Assembly: GCA_028753945.1 (NCBI GenBank) | Contig: JAPNXP010000001.1 | Location: forward strand, 2,346,501 to 2,410,500 | DNA length: 64,000 nucleotides | Reading direction: 5' to 3' | Source of the DNA: Hexactinellida sp. DTS-2022 | Taxonomy: Eukaryota > Porifera > Hexactinellida | Shown here: positions 22,341 through 34,070 of the stretch, one piece after another | How positions within the stretch are numbered: the stretch's first letter is position 1 | Layout of the letters: each line of letters opens with the position of its first letter | The notes under the pieces: generated by a model | What the model was told of the DNA's origin: nothing | What the model saw: only the letters and a program-made list of their open reading frames with translations | The model's database searches: none | Program-made: the position numbers and the translations under genes

Positions 22341-23734
22341 TTAAAATTTGGCTTCAATTATACCTCTGCACGTTGGACAAGTCTGTTCAATTGTGTCGCC
22401 ACACTTTGTGCAACAATTTGCATGCTTGCAAGGCATGAATAGCCATGTGGTGCTCCTTATTTGTAGACAAACTACGCATTTATTTGTATCAATACTGCCG
22501 AAAGTTTCAGGCTTCTCATGTATATCAGAATCATTTGAAATATTTGTGTCTTCCAATGAGAAATATTTGTGTCTTCCAATGCATTGCCTATATAGCAACT
22601 AATACTTTCGAGAAATTGTATGGGAGAGTAACTCCCGCTTAACAGTTTTTCTTTGCATCGCTTTCTACGTTCATTATTAATTACGTTCTTCTTTTTGCTT
22701 AGTCTCGTTATCTCTCTTCCTTGCTGTATCCGGGCCTTTTCACAATCATAGTCAGCAATTATTTCGTTGATGACTGTTAGGAAATTCCAAATTCTTGGAT
22801 AGCTTGATTTTATGATGCACTTTAATTTTGCATGGTAGCTTTCTGCTGCATTGTTTGTTACATTGTCAAGGTTAAAAATTGATAGTTATTCGAAACCAAT
22901 TTTAGTCAGCCACTGCTTCTTAAAATAATTCAAAAATACTTAAAGTTTGGTCATTTGAGTCTGTTGCAATGTTTGAATGTGAAGAAGGGAGTATGTTGGA
23001 AGAAACAATTCAGCTGGAAGAAAATGAATTGCCCTAATCTTCTTAACGAATGATGCACATTTGGATTTCCTCGGTAAGTCGTAGCGAAACCACACTATAG
23101 AGTTTTTCTCCAAATAGCTTGCGTTAATGGAACCAGCACCCGTTCATCCTCATTCCAGGATAAACTCGCTTGACAGCATTCCGAGCTGCATGTTCCCAAT
23201 CTGACATCATGCAACACGGTTCTAGCTGAGGTACAAGTTCTCTTCTGTAAAACTGCACATATAACTCCTCATCTTTGTTAGTCAGCAAGCAGTGAATGGC
23301 TGGAATTGCATGTCTCCCGAATGTAAGAAAACGAGTCCACAATTGGTAAATTGTTTAGGTACGGTGTAGAATGTGACGTCAAATTGGATATTGGTAATAT
23401 CTGCGAGCAGATCGTATAATTTGTCAGAAAAGAAAATGACAGCTATCCGACCATCTACAATTACAGTTGCCTTAAGATTTACTACAAAGGTTGTTGTAGG
23501 TAGAACTTCACTAAATTCACTATCAGACTGTGGGATCATAGGTTGTAATACTTTCCTTGTCCGAAACATTGACGATTCACATTCTTTAAAAGTGACTTGA
23601 GAAGCTGAAGGAACTGATCTCGTAACATCGTTGAATATTTGTATCAGGTATTCAGGTTGTGTTGCGAGGTTTGAGCTATTGTTTTGCACTTTTTTTAATT
23701 GCATATACTTTAGCACTATAGTCTTGTAATCCAT
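22341..23734 (-). pseudogene. MULE transposase with C-terminal RING finger, frameshifted
   Basis: Read on the - strand. The N-terminal frame (23734-23282) includes CESSMFRTRKVLQP and DVTFYTVPKQF, the first Asp region of a MULE domain. A second frame (23342-23124) includes RHAIPAIHCLLTNKDEE, MMSDWEHAARNAV and GCWFH, typical of Mutator-like transposases. Degraded sequence follows, then a clean 85-codon frame (22598-22341) with CVVC…CKHANCCTKC…CPTC, a complete C3HC4 RING. The frame change near 23300 and the damaged middle make it non-functional as a whole. It pairs by motif with the gene at 57319-59166, which has the same MULE-then-RING order, so the fusion is a family trait. Confidence 0.8.
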
Positions 23735-23744
23735 GATTATGTTA

Positions 23745-24062
23745 TGACTTAGGCATAGCCTACTCTATATAAGGCCTCCATCCCCTTGAAATGGAGACAG
23801 TACATTGGCTTGTTATATTCAGCCCTAATACTCTTTCGTATTATCTATTGTTTTTAAGACAAAGTTTGACTCTCTAGCTTATATACTTTCCAAGTTACAG
23901 CAAGGTATGTGAAAATGGAACTAAATGACATATCAATTACCATAACATTAATTGAAATTTATTCATAAACAAAGTCATTACTGAAATTTGGGTTATTATC
24001 AATACGATGTTAATGTCAATATAGATAGTACTAAGTAATAGCTCGAAGGCGACAAAGGAGTT
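23745..24062 (-). repeat. Inner inverted segment of the MULE (left copy)
   Basis: This segment reads, in reverse complement, almost identically to 31118-31435, from the AGGAG-type edge (GACAAAGGAG) to GACTTAGGCATAGCC. It lies just upstream of the transposase frame, so it may be its former promoter region. Confidence 0.85.
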
Positions 24063-24066
24063 TTTT

Positions 24067-24186
24067 AATATAGTGTTTACTTTTCACACTACGTGGGTGA
24101 TCAGTCGGAATCTTCAGGAATGTTTCATTCATCATCCTGAAAATTCCGACTGATCACCCACGTAGTGTGAAAAGTACACTATATTA
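24067..24186. repeat. Long hairpin at the MULE/array junction
   Basis: Arms from AATATAGTGT(TT)ACTTTTCACA to TCTTCAGGA and back (TCCTGAAAATTCC…GTACACTATATT) are about 50 bp with few mismatches around a ~15-nt loop. It sits exactly between the MULE inner segment and the first reversed hairpin unit. Confidence 0.8.
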
Positions 24187-24191
24187 AAAAA

Positions 24192-24307
24192 ATCCAAAAT
24201 TGCAGCTGTGCCAACGCATGTTCCTTTGGTGGCACTATATTTTGTTGGTGGTTTATTGATAGTGCCTCCAAAGGAACATGCTGTCTGCACAGGCTGCAAT
24301 TTTGGAT
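24192..24307. repeat. Unit hairpin, copy 11 (reversed)
   Basis: ATCCAAAATTGCAGCTGTGC arm and loop TTTTGTTGGTGGTTTATTGA, then CTGCAATTTTGGAT. Nearly identical to the copy at 37287-37403, including TGTCTGCACAGG. Confidence 0.9.
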
Positions 24308-24417
24308 TTTTTTTCGCCAAGTCATCAACGCCTCAAGGTGTCAAGAACCATTTGTTAATTGGTCCGAGTCACAAGGAATGGTAGATAAATTTGAGGTTTG
24401 TTTCTATCATAAACCAT

Positions 24418-25351
24418 TAGTTAGGGAATTTTAACTCAAAACCTTGAAAAAAATTGTTACCAAACAATTTCTACACTAGAGTCTTCTTCTGGACCCAAAT
24501 AAACATAGAAAAAAAGTTGCAAGCCCAAACTCGTGAGGAAAATATTTTACACGGGTTGCGGTTTCTGATTTTCCATAGTAAATCGCCGACATTTCTGGAG
24601 CTAACTTTCTCAAATCAGCTCCAATCAAATTATTATCACCATATTGGTACTCTGCGTTGAATTTCCAGCAATTTGATATATCACATGTCCATATTTGGAA
24701 GAATTTTTCCATAGCAACGCTGGAATGTCTTAGGAATGTGTAAAAATTCCATTATCAAATTGTGTTCCCACTTAATCAAGTGACCCCTCATTCGACTCCA
24801 TTCAGCTACCTGAGTAAAATTATACACATACTGACACTCGAAAACGTGATTTTATAAAATTATTCGAGATTTTCGAGATTAACTGTAAATCTCGAATAAT
24901 TTTATAAAATCACATTTTAGAGTGTCGGTATGTGTATAATTTTACTCAGGTAGCTGAATGGAGTCGAATGAGGGGTCACTTGATTAAGTGGGAACAAAAT
25001 TTGATAATGGGATTTTTACACATTCCTAAGACATTCCAGCGTTGCTATGGAAAAATTCTTCCAAATATGGACATGTGATATATCAAATTGCTGGAAATTC
25101 AACGCAGAGTACCAATATGGTGATAATAATTTGATTGGAGCTGATTTGAGAAAGTTAGCTCCAGAAATGTCGGCGATTTACTATGGAAAATCAGAAACCG
25201 CAACCCGTGTAAAATATTTTCCTCACGAGTTTGGGCTTGCAACTTTTTTTCTATGTTTATTTGGGTCCAGAAGAAGACTCTAGTGTAGAAATTGTTTGGT
25301 AACAATTTTTTTCAAGGTTTACCTATAATTTGAGGTAAAATTCCCTAACTA
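24418..25351. mobile_element. Foldback element, ~440-bp inverted arms
   Basis: The two arms are near-identical inverted copies around a short centre near 24875 (CGAGATTAACTGTAAATCTCG). Ends TAGTTAGGGAATTTTA/TAAAATTCCCTAACTA with the duplication CAT (24415-24417, 25352-25354). The paralogous site at 37505-37520 reads AAACCATCTAGAG uninterrupted, an empty site that confirms the borders. A 78-codon ORF occurs identically in both arms because of the inversion and is not evidence of a gene. Confidence 0.9.
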
Positions 25352-25980
25352 CATCTAGAGTTTAATGCCATTCATTCATTATGTATTGATAATAAATTAT
25401 ATTATTAGTTAGTTATTTTAGCAATGTTATCCACGGTGATTTGAGTTTAGTCAACAAATTCCTTATATTATTATATTATATTTAATCCATTGTATAGTAA
25501 TACTATAATTAAATAGAAGCCAGTTGGAATTTAGAAGTTAAATCAATATAATTATCGCAAGTTGAATCAGTTGAGTAGGATTTAATAAGTTAAATCAATA
25601 TAATTATTACAAGTTGAAACAATAGAATTAGATTTAACACTTTTACTGAAATTGAAGTGTGAGTAAACAAAGAAATTTCAACCCCCATTCATGGCAGAAA
25701 TTAAACCATTTATTGAAAATTTTCTTCACCAATCAGACGCAGTATTTTATGATGAATCCAAAAATGAAATAAAATTTAGGGGTTTAGTAAAACATTTTTT
25801 TAGTTATGGACCAGACAAATTTTGAAAGGTGTCAAAAATGTGTCAAAAATTTGTTAATCAAAAATCGTAACCCCAGGTGCAAATTAGACGGTCCCATCGC
25901 ACCTACATGCCAAGTTTCAGCCCAACAACTATAAAGCTCTGTCCAGGGCACCGTCTACGGAGAAAAAATATAGAAAAAAA

Positions 25981-26096
25981 ATCCAAAATTGCAGCCTGTG
26001 CCGACGCATGTTCCTTTGGTGGCACTATATTTTTGTGTTGTTTATTGATAGTGCCTCCAAAGGAACATGCTGTCGGCGCAGGCTGCAATTTTGGAT
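25981..26096. repeat. Unit hairpin, copy 12 (reversed)
   Basis: ATCCAAAATTGCAGCC arms with GTGTTGTTTATTGA loop. Identical in detail to the copy at 38140-38255. Confidence 0.9.
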
Positions 26097-26825
26097 TTTT
26101 TTTCGCCAAGTCATCAACGTTCAAGGTGTGAAGAAGCATTTGTTAAGTGGTCGGAGTCACAAGGAACGATTGTTGAATTTGAAGTTTGTTTCTATCATAA
26201 ACCATCTTGAGTTTGATGCCATTCATTCATTATGTATTGATAATAAATTATATTATTAGTTATTTATATTAGCATTGTTATCCACGGTTGAATTGAATTA
26301 AGTCAACAAATTCCTTATGTTATATTATTTTATTTAATCCATTGTATGGTAAATTAAATAGAAGCCAGCTGCAATTTATAAGTTAAATCAATTTAATTAT
26401 CGCAAGTTTAATCAATAGAGTAAGATTTAACAAGTTAAATGAATATAATTATTACAAGTTGAAACAATGGAATTATATTTAACAGTTATACTGAAATTGA
26501 AGTGTGAGTAAACAAAGAAATTTCAACCCCCATTTATGGCAGAAATTAAACCATTTATTGAAAATTTTCTTCACCAATCAGACGCAGTATTTTATGATGA
26601 ATCCAAAAATGAAATAAAATTTAGGGGTTTAGTAAAACATTTTTTTAGTTATGGACCAGACAAATTTTGAAAGGTGTCAAAAATGTGTCAAAAATTTGTT
26701 AATCAAAAATCGTAACCCCAGGTGCAAATTAGACGGTCCCATCGCACCTACATGCCAAGTTTCAGCCCAACAACTATAAAGCTCTGTCCAGGGCACCGTC
26801 TACGGAGAAAAAATATAGAAAAAAA

Positions 26826-26941
26826 ATCCAAAATTGCAGCCTGTGCCGACGCATGTTCCTTTGGTGGCACTATATTTTTGTGTTGTTTATTGATAGTGCC
26901 TCCAAAGGAACATGCTGTCGGCACAGGCTGCAATTTTGGAT
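26826..26941. repeat. Unit hairpin, copy 13 (reversed)
   Basis: Same as copy 12 but with GTCGGCACAGG instead of GTCGGCGCAGG, which restores full pairing. Confidence 0.9.
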
Positions 26942-28105
26942 TTTTTTTTTCGCCATGTCATCATCACTTTGAAGGTGTTAAATTATTTCAGAAAGGTGTT
27001 TCAGAAGGCAACGACCCTTTAGAGTGGTGGAAGTTTCCATTCAGCTCACTTCATTAAAGAGATATTCAAGTTTCAGTAGAATATAATCTGTAATGACTCA
27101 GCATTTTTTAAGTGGGTGTTGGGTCATCAACCAACATTAACTAACCCATTTTAAATATCGAATTAACAAAATTGTAAAAACACATTTTTTTAACGATGTC
27201 ATCATCACCTCAAGGTATCAAGACCCACTTGTATAGGTGGCACGTGTCATAAGGACCAATTGATATATTGAAAGTTTGTTTCTATCTTCTATGATCTCTG
27301 AGATTTATGATATTTAATTAATTAGTATAAATAATTATTAATATAATTTATAATATGACACCAATTTCAATGTCAACATACAATTATTAAGTTCAATTAT
27401 TTTGTCATAAATAATTAATTAATTAATTTATCTATCAAATTTCAATTCCGCACACTCGATAACCTCTAATATACAAATTGGAAGCTTCTATATAAGTTAA
27501 ATACAAACTGAATTATTTATGATTAATTACGTCAGTATATTAACAGTGCAATTATATTCTCGCAGAAGTAAATATAATCACATAATATGTCGTTGTTATG
27601 AAATATATAATCTTAATTTTCAATTGCAAAATAGAAGCCAGCTTGAATTCACAAGTTAAATCAATATAATTATAGCAAGTTGAATCACTAGAGTAGGATT
27701 TAACAAGTTAAATCAATATAATTATTACAAGTTGAAACAATGGAATTAGATTTAACACTTTACTGAAATTGAAGTGTGAGTAAACAAAGAAATTTCAACC
27801 CCCATTTATGGCAGAAATTGACCCCTTTATTGGAAAATTTATTTGCCCATCAGACGCAGAATTTTATGGCGAATCCAAATATGAAATAAAATTTGGGGGT
27901 TTAGTAAAACATATTTTGAGTTATGGACCAGACAAATTTTGAAAGGTGTTAAAGATGTGTCCAAAATTTGTTAATCAAAAATCGTGACCCCAGGTGCAAA
28001 TTAGACGGTCCCATCGCACCTACATGCAAAGTTTAAGCCCATCAACTATAAAGCTCTGGCCAGAGCACCGTCTACGGAGAAAAAATAATAAAAATAAAAA
28101 TAAAG

Positions 28106-28297
28106 GCAGTGATTCTAATACTGGGCCACTATACTATAGTATAGTCGGCACAGTAATAATAAAGGCAGTGATTCTAATACTGGGCCACTATACTATAGTA
28201 TAGTCGGCACAGTAAAAATAAAAATAATAAAAATAAAAATAAAGGCAGTGATTCCAATACTGGGCCACTATACTATAGTATAGTCGGCACAGTAAAA
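28106..28297 (-). repeat. Minisatellite, 3 monomers (reversed)
   Basis: Three GGGCCACTATACTATAGTAT…GTCGGCACAGTA monomers separated by AAATAAAAATAA-type spacers, directly left of hairpin copy 14. Confidence 0.9.
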
Positions 28298-28300
28298 AAA

Positions 28301-28417
28301 ATCCAAAATTGCACCCTGTGCCGACGCATGTTCCTTTGGTGGCACTATATTTTGTTGGTTGTTTATTGATAGTGCCTCCAAAGGAACATGCTGTCGGCAC
28401 AAGCTGCAATTTTGGAT
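28301..28417. repeat. Unit hairpin, copy 14 (reversed)
   Basis: ATCCAAAATTGCACCC arm. The partner arm has AAGCTGCAATTTTGGAT, so the base is less well paired than in copy 3. Confidence 0.88.
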
Positions 28418-29725
28418 TTTTTTTGCCTAGTCATCATCACTATGAAGGTGTTAAATTATTTCTGAAAGGTGTTTCAGTAGGCAACGACCCTTAGAGTGGT
28501 GGAAGTTTCAATTTAGCTCACTGCATTTGAGAGATATTCAGGTTTTAGTAGAATATAATCTGTGATGACTCAGCATTTTTAAAGTGCGTGTTGGGTATTC
28601 ACCCAACTCCAACCAACCAATGCAAATTATTTAATTCACAAAATTGTAAAAATACATTTTTTTGACGATGTCATCATCACCTCAAGGTGTCAAGACCCAC
28701 TTGTATAGGTGGTACCTGGCATAAGGACCAATTGATAAATTGAAAGTTTGTTTATATCTTGTATCATCTCTGAGATTAATGAAATTTAGCTAATTAGTAT
28801 AAATATTTAATTAATTTATTAATAATTTAACACCATTATTATGTACAGCAAAATAAATAAAGTTCAATTATTTGCACTTATTATTAATTTAAATCGAATT
28901 TCACTATCATATTTGAATTCCACGCACTCGATAACCCCACTAATCCAATTGGAAACTTCTTAAGTTAAATACAAAAGGAATAAATTATAATAAATTACGT
29001 CAGTACATTAATTGTGCAAGAATATTCTCGCTGAAATATATATAATCACTTAATCTGTCGTTGTTGTGGAATGTAAAATCTTAACGGTTCTATCATAAAC
29101 CATCTTTAGTTTAATGCCATTCATTCATTACTTATTGATAATAAATTAAATTATTAGTTATTTATTTTAGCAATGTTATCCACGGTGAGTTGAGTAAAGT
29201 CAACAAATTCCTTATATAAATTAATTTAATTTAATCCATTGTATAGTAATGCTACAATTAAATAGAAGCCAGCTGGAATTTATAAGTTGAATCAATATAA
29301 TTATCGCAAGTTGAATCACTAGAGTAGGATTTAACAAGTTAAATCAATATAATTATTACAAGTTGAAATAATAGAATTAGATTTAACACTTTACTGAAAT
29401 TGAAGTGTGAGTAAACAAAGAAATTTCAACCCCCATTTATGGCAGAAATTGACCCCTTTATTGGAAAATTTATTCTCCCATCAGACGCAGAATTTTATGG
29501 CGAATCCAAATATGAAATAAAATTTGGGGGTTTAGTAAAACATATTTTGAGTTATGGACCAGACAAATTTGTAAAGGTGTTAAAGATGTGTCAAAAATTT
29601 GTTAACGAAAAATCGTAACCCCAGGTGCAAATTAGACGGTCCCATCGCACCTACATGCAAAGTTTAAGCCCATCAACTATAAAGCTCTGGCCAGGGCACC
29701 GTCTACGGAGAAAAAATAAAAAAAA

Positions 29726-29843
29726 ATCCAAAATTGCAGCCTGTGCCGACGCATGTTCCTTTGGTGGCACTATATTTTTGTTGGTTGTTTATTGATAGTG
29801 CCTCCAAAGGAACATGCTGTTGGCAAAGGCTGCAATTTTGGAT
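29726..29843. repeat. Unit hairpin, copy 15 (reversed)
   Basis: ATCCAAAATTGCAGCC arm. The partner arm is diverged at TTGGCAAAGGCTGC, so the CTGTGCCGAC core is partly lost. Confidence 0.85.
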
Positions 29844-30934
29844 TTTTTTCCGCCATGTCATCATCACTATGAAGGTGTTAAATTATTTCAGAAAGGTGTT
29901 TCATAATGGCAACGACCCTTAGTGAGTTGGAAGTTTCGTTTTAGCTCACTTCATTTCAAAGATTTTCAAGTATCAGTAGAATATAATAAGTGATGAGTCA
30001 GCATTTTTTATGTGCGTGTTGGGTGATCACCCAACACCAACCAACCCATTCGAAGTATAGAATTCACAAAATTGTAAAAACACATTTTTTTGACGATGTC
30101 ATCATTACCTCAAGGTGTCAGGACCCATTTGTAGAGGTGTTACGTGGCATAAGGATCAATTGTTAAATTTGAAGTTTGTTTCTATCTTATATCATCTCTG
30201 AGATTTATGATATTTAATTAATTAGTATAAATAATTATTAATATTATTTATAATATAACACCAATTTCAATGTCAACTTACAATTATTAAGTTAAATTAT
30301 TTTGTCATATATAATTAATTAATTAATTTGGTTATCAAATTTCAATTCCGCACTCTCGATAACCCCTAATAAACAAATTGGAAGCATCTATATAAGTAAT
30401 ATACTGACTGAATTAATTATAATTAATTACGTCAGTCTATTAATAGTGCAATAATATTCTAGCAGAAGGAAATATAATCACACAATCTGTCGTTGTTATG
30501 GAATGTACAATCTTAGTTTTCAATTAGAAAATAGAAGCCTACTCGATCTCACAAGTTGAATCAATATAATAATAACGAGTTGAAACAATAGAATTAGATT
30601 TAACACTTTCAATTGAACTGAAGTGTTAGTAAACAAAGGAAACTTGCAACTCAATTGTGGCACAAACTAAGTACAATTTTAAAATTCGTGCACTGTGAAA
30701 AGGTGTAGAATTTAATTCTCTATCGAATGCATATAAATTTAATTTTCGGGTACTATTTATTGTTCCAGTTTCAATATTAAACAGGTGCAAAAATGTGTCC
30801 AAAAAAATTTAATAAAAAATCGTGACCCCAGGTGCACATCTGTAACCCATGAGACACCTGTCCTGAAAATTCCAGTTCTTAGTAAATATAACTCTGTTCT
30901 GAGGAGAGGATACGGATAAATAATAATAACTAAC

Positions 30935-31109
30935 CAAGGCACTGAGATTAGAACTGGGCCACTATACTATAGTATAGTCGGCACAGTAATAATAAAGGCA
31001 GTGATTCTAATACTGGGCCACTATACTATAGTATAGTCGGCACAGTAATAAATAAAGGCAGTGATTCCAATACTGGGCCACTATACTATAGTATAGTCGG
31101 CACAGTAAA
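30935..31109 (-). repeat. Minisatellite, 3 monomers (reversed)
   Basis: Three monomers ending GTCGGCACAGTAA abut the inner MULE segment (AAACTCCTCTGTCGAC). They mark the outer end of this array. Confidence 0.9.
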
Positions 31110-31117
31110 AACTCCTC

Positions 31118-31435
31118 TGTCGACTTCGAGCTATTACTTAGTACTATCTATATTGACATTAACATCGTATTGATAATAACCCAAATTTCAGTTATGATTT
31201 GTTTATGAATAAATTTCAATTAATGTTATGGTAATTGATATGTCATTTAGTTCCATTTTCACATACCTTGCTGTAACTTGGAAAGTATATAAGCTAGAGA
31301 GTCAAACTTTGTCTTAAAAACAATAGATAATACGAAAGCGTATTAGGGCTGAATATAACAAGCCAATGTACTGTCTCCATTTCCAGGGGATTGGAGGCCT
31401 GATTATGTTATGACTTAGGCATAGCCTACTCCATA
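31118..31435 (+). repeat. Inner inverted segment of the MULE (right copy)
   Basis: Inverted copy of 23745-24062. At its inner end, the block between two AGGCCT palindromes (about 31400-31440) is in the opposite orientation to the left copy: GATTATGTTATGACTTAGGC against its reverse complement. Confidence 0.85.
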
Positions 31436-32169
31436 TAAGGCCTACCATCAAAGCTGATATTTTGCACCAAGGATGAAGTAATGTACGATATTATTATTGA
31501 CCCATAGGTATTTACATTTATCTCTCTACAGTTAGAAATATTTTAAAAATAGTTGGATCAACTTGTTACTGATTTTTGTTAATTTTTAGTAATTAATTTT
31601 AATACAATTCTCCTTCCACCGATATTTTAAGCACTTCCTAGTACTATATTTGACTTTGTTACTTTTTAATAGTTAGATATTTAATTTTTCTCAATGCCGA
31701 ACTGTTCTGCCCCTGGTTGTAGGGGTAATTATACCCCAGAAGAGCGCGTCCCAGTTTCTGAACTTCCAGATGGTCCACCTGAGTTACGACATGCCTGTAT
31801 ACGTGCTCTCCATCGTGAGGATATTTCTGACCTCAAAATGGTGTATGTGTGTGCTAAACATTTTCCGGAGGAAGATATTCAATATTTTCACACGGTACCC
31901 AGAGGAGATGGCACGTCCTATGAGGTCTTCTATTATTATTATTATTGTTATTTGAACCCACATTATTCAGTTATGTATTCTTATCATTGTTGTTAAGTGA
32001 GCAATAAAGACTCAATAGAGAAAATCTATTAATTTACTAGAATTATTTATTATAACAGATTAATTTCTAAATGAAGTTGAAAACAATGAACTCTGTTTAT
32101 CACTTTCTCATCGTACACTACTTCATCCATGGTACATTTGATGGTAGGCCTTATATAGAGTAGGCTATG
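31421..32169. mobile_element. Small inverted-repeat block carrying a THAP exon
   Basis: Inverted ends ATAGCCTACTCCATATAAGG…CCTACCATCAAA (31421-31453) and the complementary TTTGATGGTAGG…GAGTAGGCTAT (32137-32169) enclose the THAP exon. GACTTAGG flanks both sides. It may be a captured-gene (Pack-MULE-like) unit; the flanking match is weakened by the inversion described for the neighbouring segment. Confidence 0.55.
31694..31996 (+). pseudogene. THAP-domain exon, truncated
   Basis: The first ~78 codons are a clear THAP domain start: C-x4-C in MPNCSAPGC, SELPDGPPELRHACIRAL (the conserved proline/tryptophan-region equivalent), then VYVCAKHFPEEDI supplying the C-x2-H pair, then VPRGDGTSYE. The terminal AVPxIF box expected after this is missing. 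Instead the frame enters a TAT/TTA microsatellite from about 31930 and stops at 31994-31996. THAP domains are C2CH zinc DNA-binding modules found in P-element transposases and in host regulators. With no downstream domain, this is a fragment or a first exon whose remainder has been lost. Confidence 0.8.
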
Positions 32170-32516
32170 ACTTAGGATAAAACAAATTCGCAGCCTTTTC
32201 CAATTTCGCACTTCCTTTGCAGTCTTTCCTGAAAAGTACACATCTTAATTAAGTAGAGAATATTTTCTTTAGATTTATGACAGAAGTATTTGTAGCCATC
32301 AGTGGAGGTGAAAACTTTCCAGTATTACGTTTGTATTGGTCGAGTGAATAGTCCATGACGTAAGTTAACAATAATGTACATATTATAATCATCATGTAAT
32401 TTATAATAAATGAACAATAAGAACTGTTTTATTATTGATTAAATACCAAAATTGTTATTATTAAGTAACAAAGTAAGACATTTTACGAAACCTACTGCAT
32501 GCAACTATAATTCGAC

Positions 32517-32681
32517 TTAATGTAAACAATGGAATTCGACCTATTGCCAACACATGAAATTCGACCTAATGTCAACACATGAAATTCGACCTAATGCCAA
32601 CAACTGAAATTCGACCCAATGCCATCACATGAAGTTCGACCTAATGCTCACATTTAAAATTCGACCTAATGCAGCGTCCCC
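32517..32681 (-). repeat. Right terminal tandem repeats of the MULE
   Basis: Six copies of AATTCGACCTAATGCCAACA-type repeats, the inverted counterpart of 22063-22215, ending at AGCGTCCCC. Confidence 0.85.
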
Positions 32682-32689
32682 AGTGGAAC

Positions 32690-33526
32690 CTCGTTAGTAT
32701 TATTAAAACGGTGTTCCTTGTAAGGAAAAAATCGGAAATATCACTCCAAAACACAACATAACCCTTTTTATTGTTGTTGTATCAAGCACTGCCGAAGGAC
32801 CATAACTAACGTTTGTACATGGTTTTGAGTCTCGTCCACGCGTATTTTCAGAGTTATGAGCTATTTTGTACAGCGGATCACTGGTTTCTCCACTTTGGAC
32901 GATTATCAGTACTGTATTCCTCAACAATGGTAGGATTGGTGGTATCATTACTCTATCCAAGCAATCACTGACGAAAATAATCAACAATTGATAAAAAAAT
33001 TAAAAAGTGAAAATTTAAACTTTTATGGACTATAATCTCATTCGAGGGTACGTTTTCTTGTCCAATTTTTTTATCAGACACCCGAGCAGCTAGAATCAAA
33101 TGGTACGTCTCAATATACTCGCAATACCCGACTTCCTATCCGTTCATATTACATTGTGGGACCCTATTAACCACCGTTTTCAAAATGACCGTATATGGGA
33201 TAAATGTGTGCCCAATTTTGATGACACAACAAAATTTATATCTCCGAAAGTATAAACTCTAGAGCTTAGCTCTAACCATCTATTCACTTCAATATCCCAC
33301 TACAAACTCATTGGAAGAACAAATGAGACTAGTAACCAAATGGTGGCACTCTTCGTTAAAAGTGCCCGGATATGGGAGGTTTTATTGTATTTGGGAATAA
33401 CTAATTAGTTTGATCTAACTTCCTAGTAAAAAACATCATTAATCCATTTTAAGTTAGATGGATAGTTATCGAATACTACTCGTAAATTTAAACGTGTGGG
33501 GATTCTTTATGGCGTCTTTCTCAATC
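32690..33526. other. Gene-free gap
   Basis: AT-rich sequence with no recognised exon, repeat or terminal inverted repeat. Confidence 0.5.
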
Positions 33527-33615
33527 TAATATAAATGCCGGTGGGAGTTGAACAGTTGATCCTGCGGTTTTAATATAAATGCCAGTGGGAGTTGAACAGT
33601 TGATCCTGCGGTTTT
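33527..33615 (+). repeat. 44-bp tandem duplication
   Basis: TAATATAAATGCC(G/A)GTGGGAGTTGAACAG…GCGGTTTT occurs twice in tandem with one or two differences. Confidence 0.9.
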
Positions 33616-33723
33616 ATTTGTTCATCAAAATTTGGTTCTCTGGCTGAAGTAGCAATACACATAAGCTGAGAAAGTTATTCATCTGTCAATACTGATCTTG
33701 ACATATTTTTGATAAACTTTATC

Positions 33724-34070
33724 ATACCTGCCAATCGTACAGGGATCCCTGTACAGTAAATAATTTTAACCATTTTGGCCATTCTGTACAGGCGTATAGG
33801 GATTTATTCCATTTATATAGGGATTTTTAATTTACTAATTATGATTAAATAATGCCTAAAAATGTCTACAGATGTGATATTATATTCTGCCATGCATTCT
33901 GCATTGACTACATTAAGGCACAACGTTGTTTCTATATTTATTAAAGTGTATAGTAATTCCCTGGACGAGCGAGCGAGATATTTTTTGGGAGGTGTACAGG
34001 GATTTTTGCCAATGTACAGGGGAAATTGGAGCCCTGTACTGGGATAGGATTCAAATAGGTTGGCAGGTAT
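33724..34070. mobile_element. MITE with ATACCTGCCAA ends
   Basis: Inverted ends ATACCTGCCAA…TTGGCAGGTAT, about 347 bp. GTACAGGG and CCCTGTAC motifs repeat just inside both ends. No clear duplication. A fragment of another element ending GGGCCGTAGTTTGCCCACTC follows at 34120-34182. Confidence 0.7.

Larger units (their letters stand above)
24187..31109 (-). repeat. Hairpin/minisatellite array, reversed
   Basis: The same units as in 3-19 kb, read on the - strand, with hairpins at 24192, 25981, 26826, 28301 and 29726, and minisatellites at 28.1 and 30.95 kb. Interrupted by the foldback at 24418-25351. The blocks 25671-26100 and 26520-26940 are near-identical, so part of the array is a recent tandem duplication. 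Confidence 0.9.
22063..32681. mobile_element. 10.6 kb composite MULE-like element
   Basis: The left end GGGGCGCATGCATTAGGTC and right end (reverse) GGGGACGCTGCATTAGGTC each lead into tandem GCATTAGGTCGAATT repeats. The flanks AGTAGAAC (22055-22062) and AGTGGAAC (32682-32689) form an 8-bp duplication with one mismatch. Inside, in order: a broken transposase (-), a ~318-bp segment (23745-24062), a reversed hairpin-repeat array, the same ~318-bp segment inverted (31118-31435) and a THAP-exon block. Either one MULE was invaded centrally, or two head-to-head MULEs enclose the array. The near-matching flanks favour a single unit. Confidence 0.65.

Noticed and set aside
24476..25283. Identical 78-codon ORF in two places (MEKFFQIWTCDISNCW…)
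   Set aside because: The duplication is a consequence of the inverted arms of the foldback. No domain, and no splice or start context supports coding.
25877..26131. Recurring 61-111-codon ORFs starting MQIRRSHRTYMPSF or containing CSFGGTI
   Set aside because: They are translations of the repeat-unit start and hairpin, appear on both strands and in different frames between copies, and lack codon constraint.
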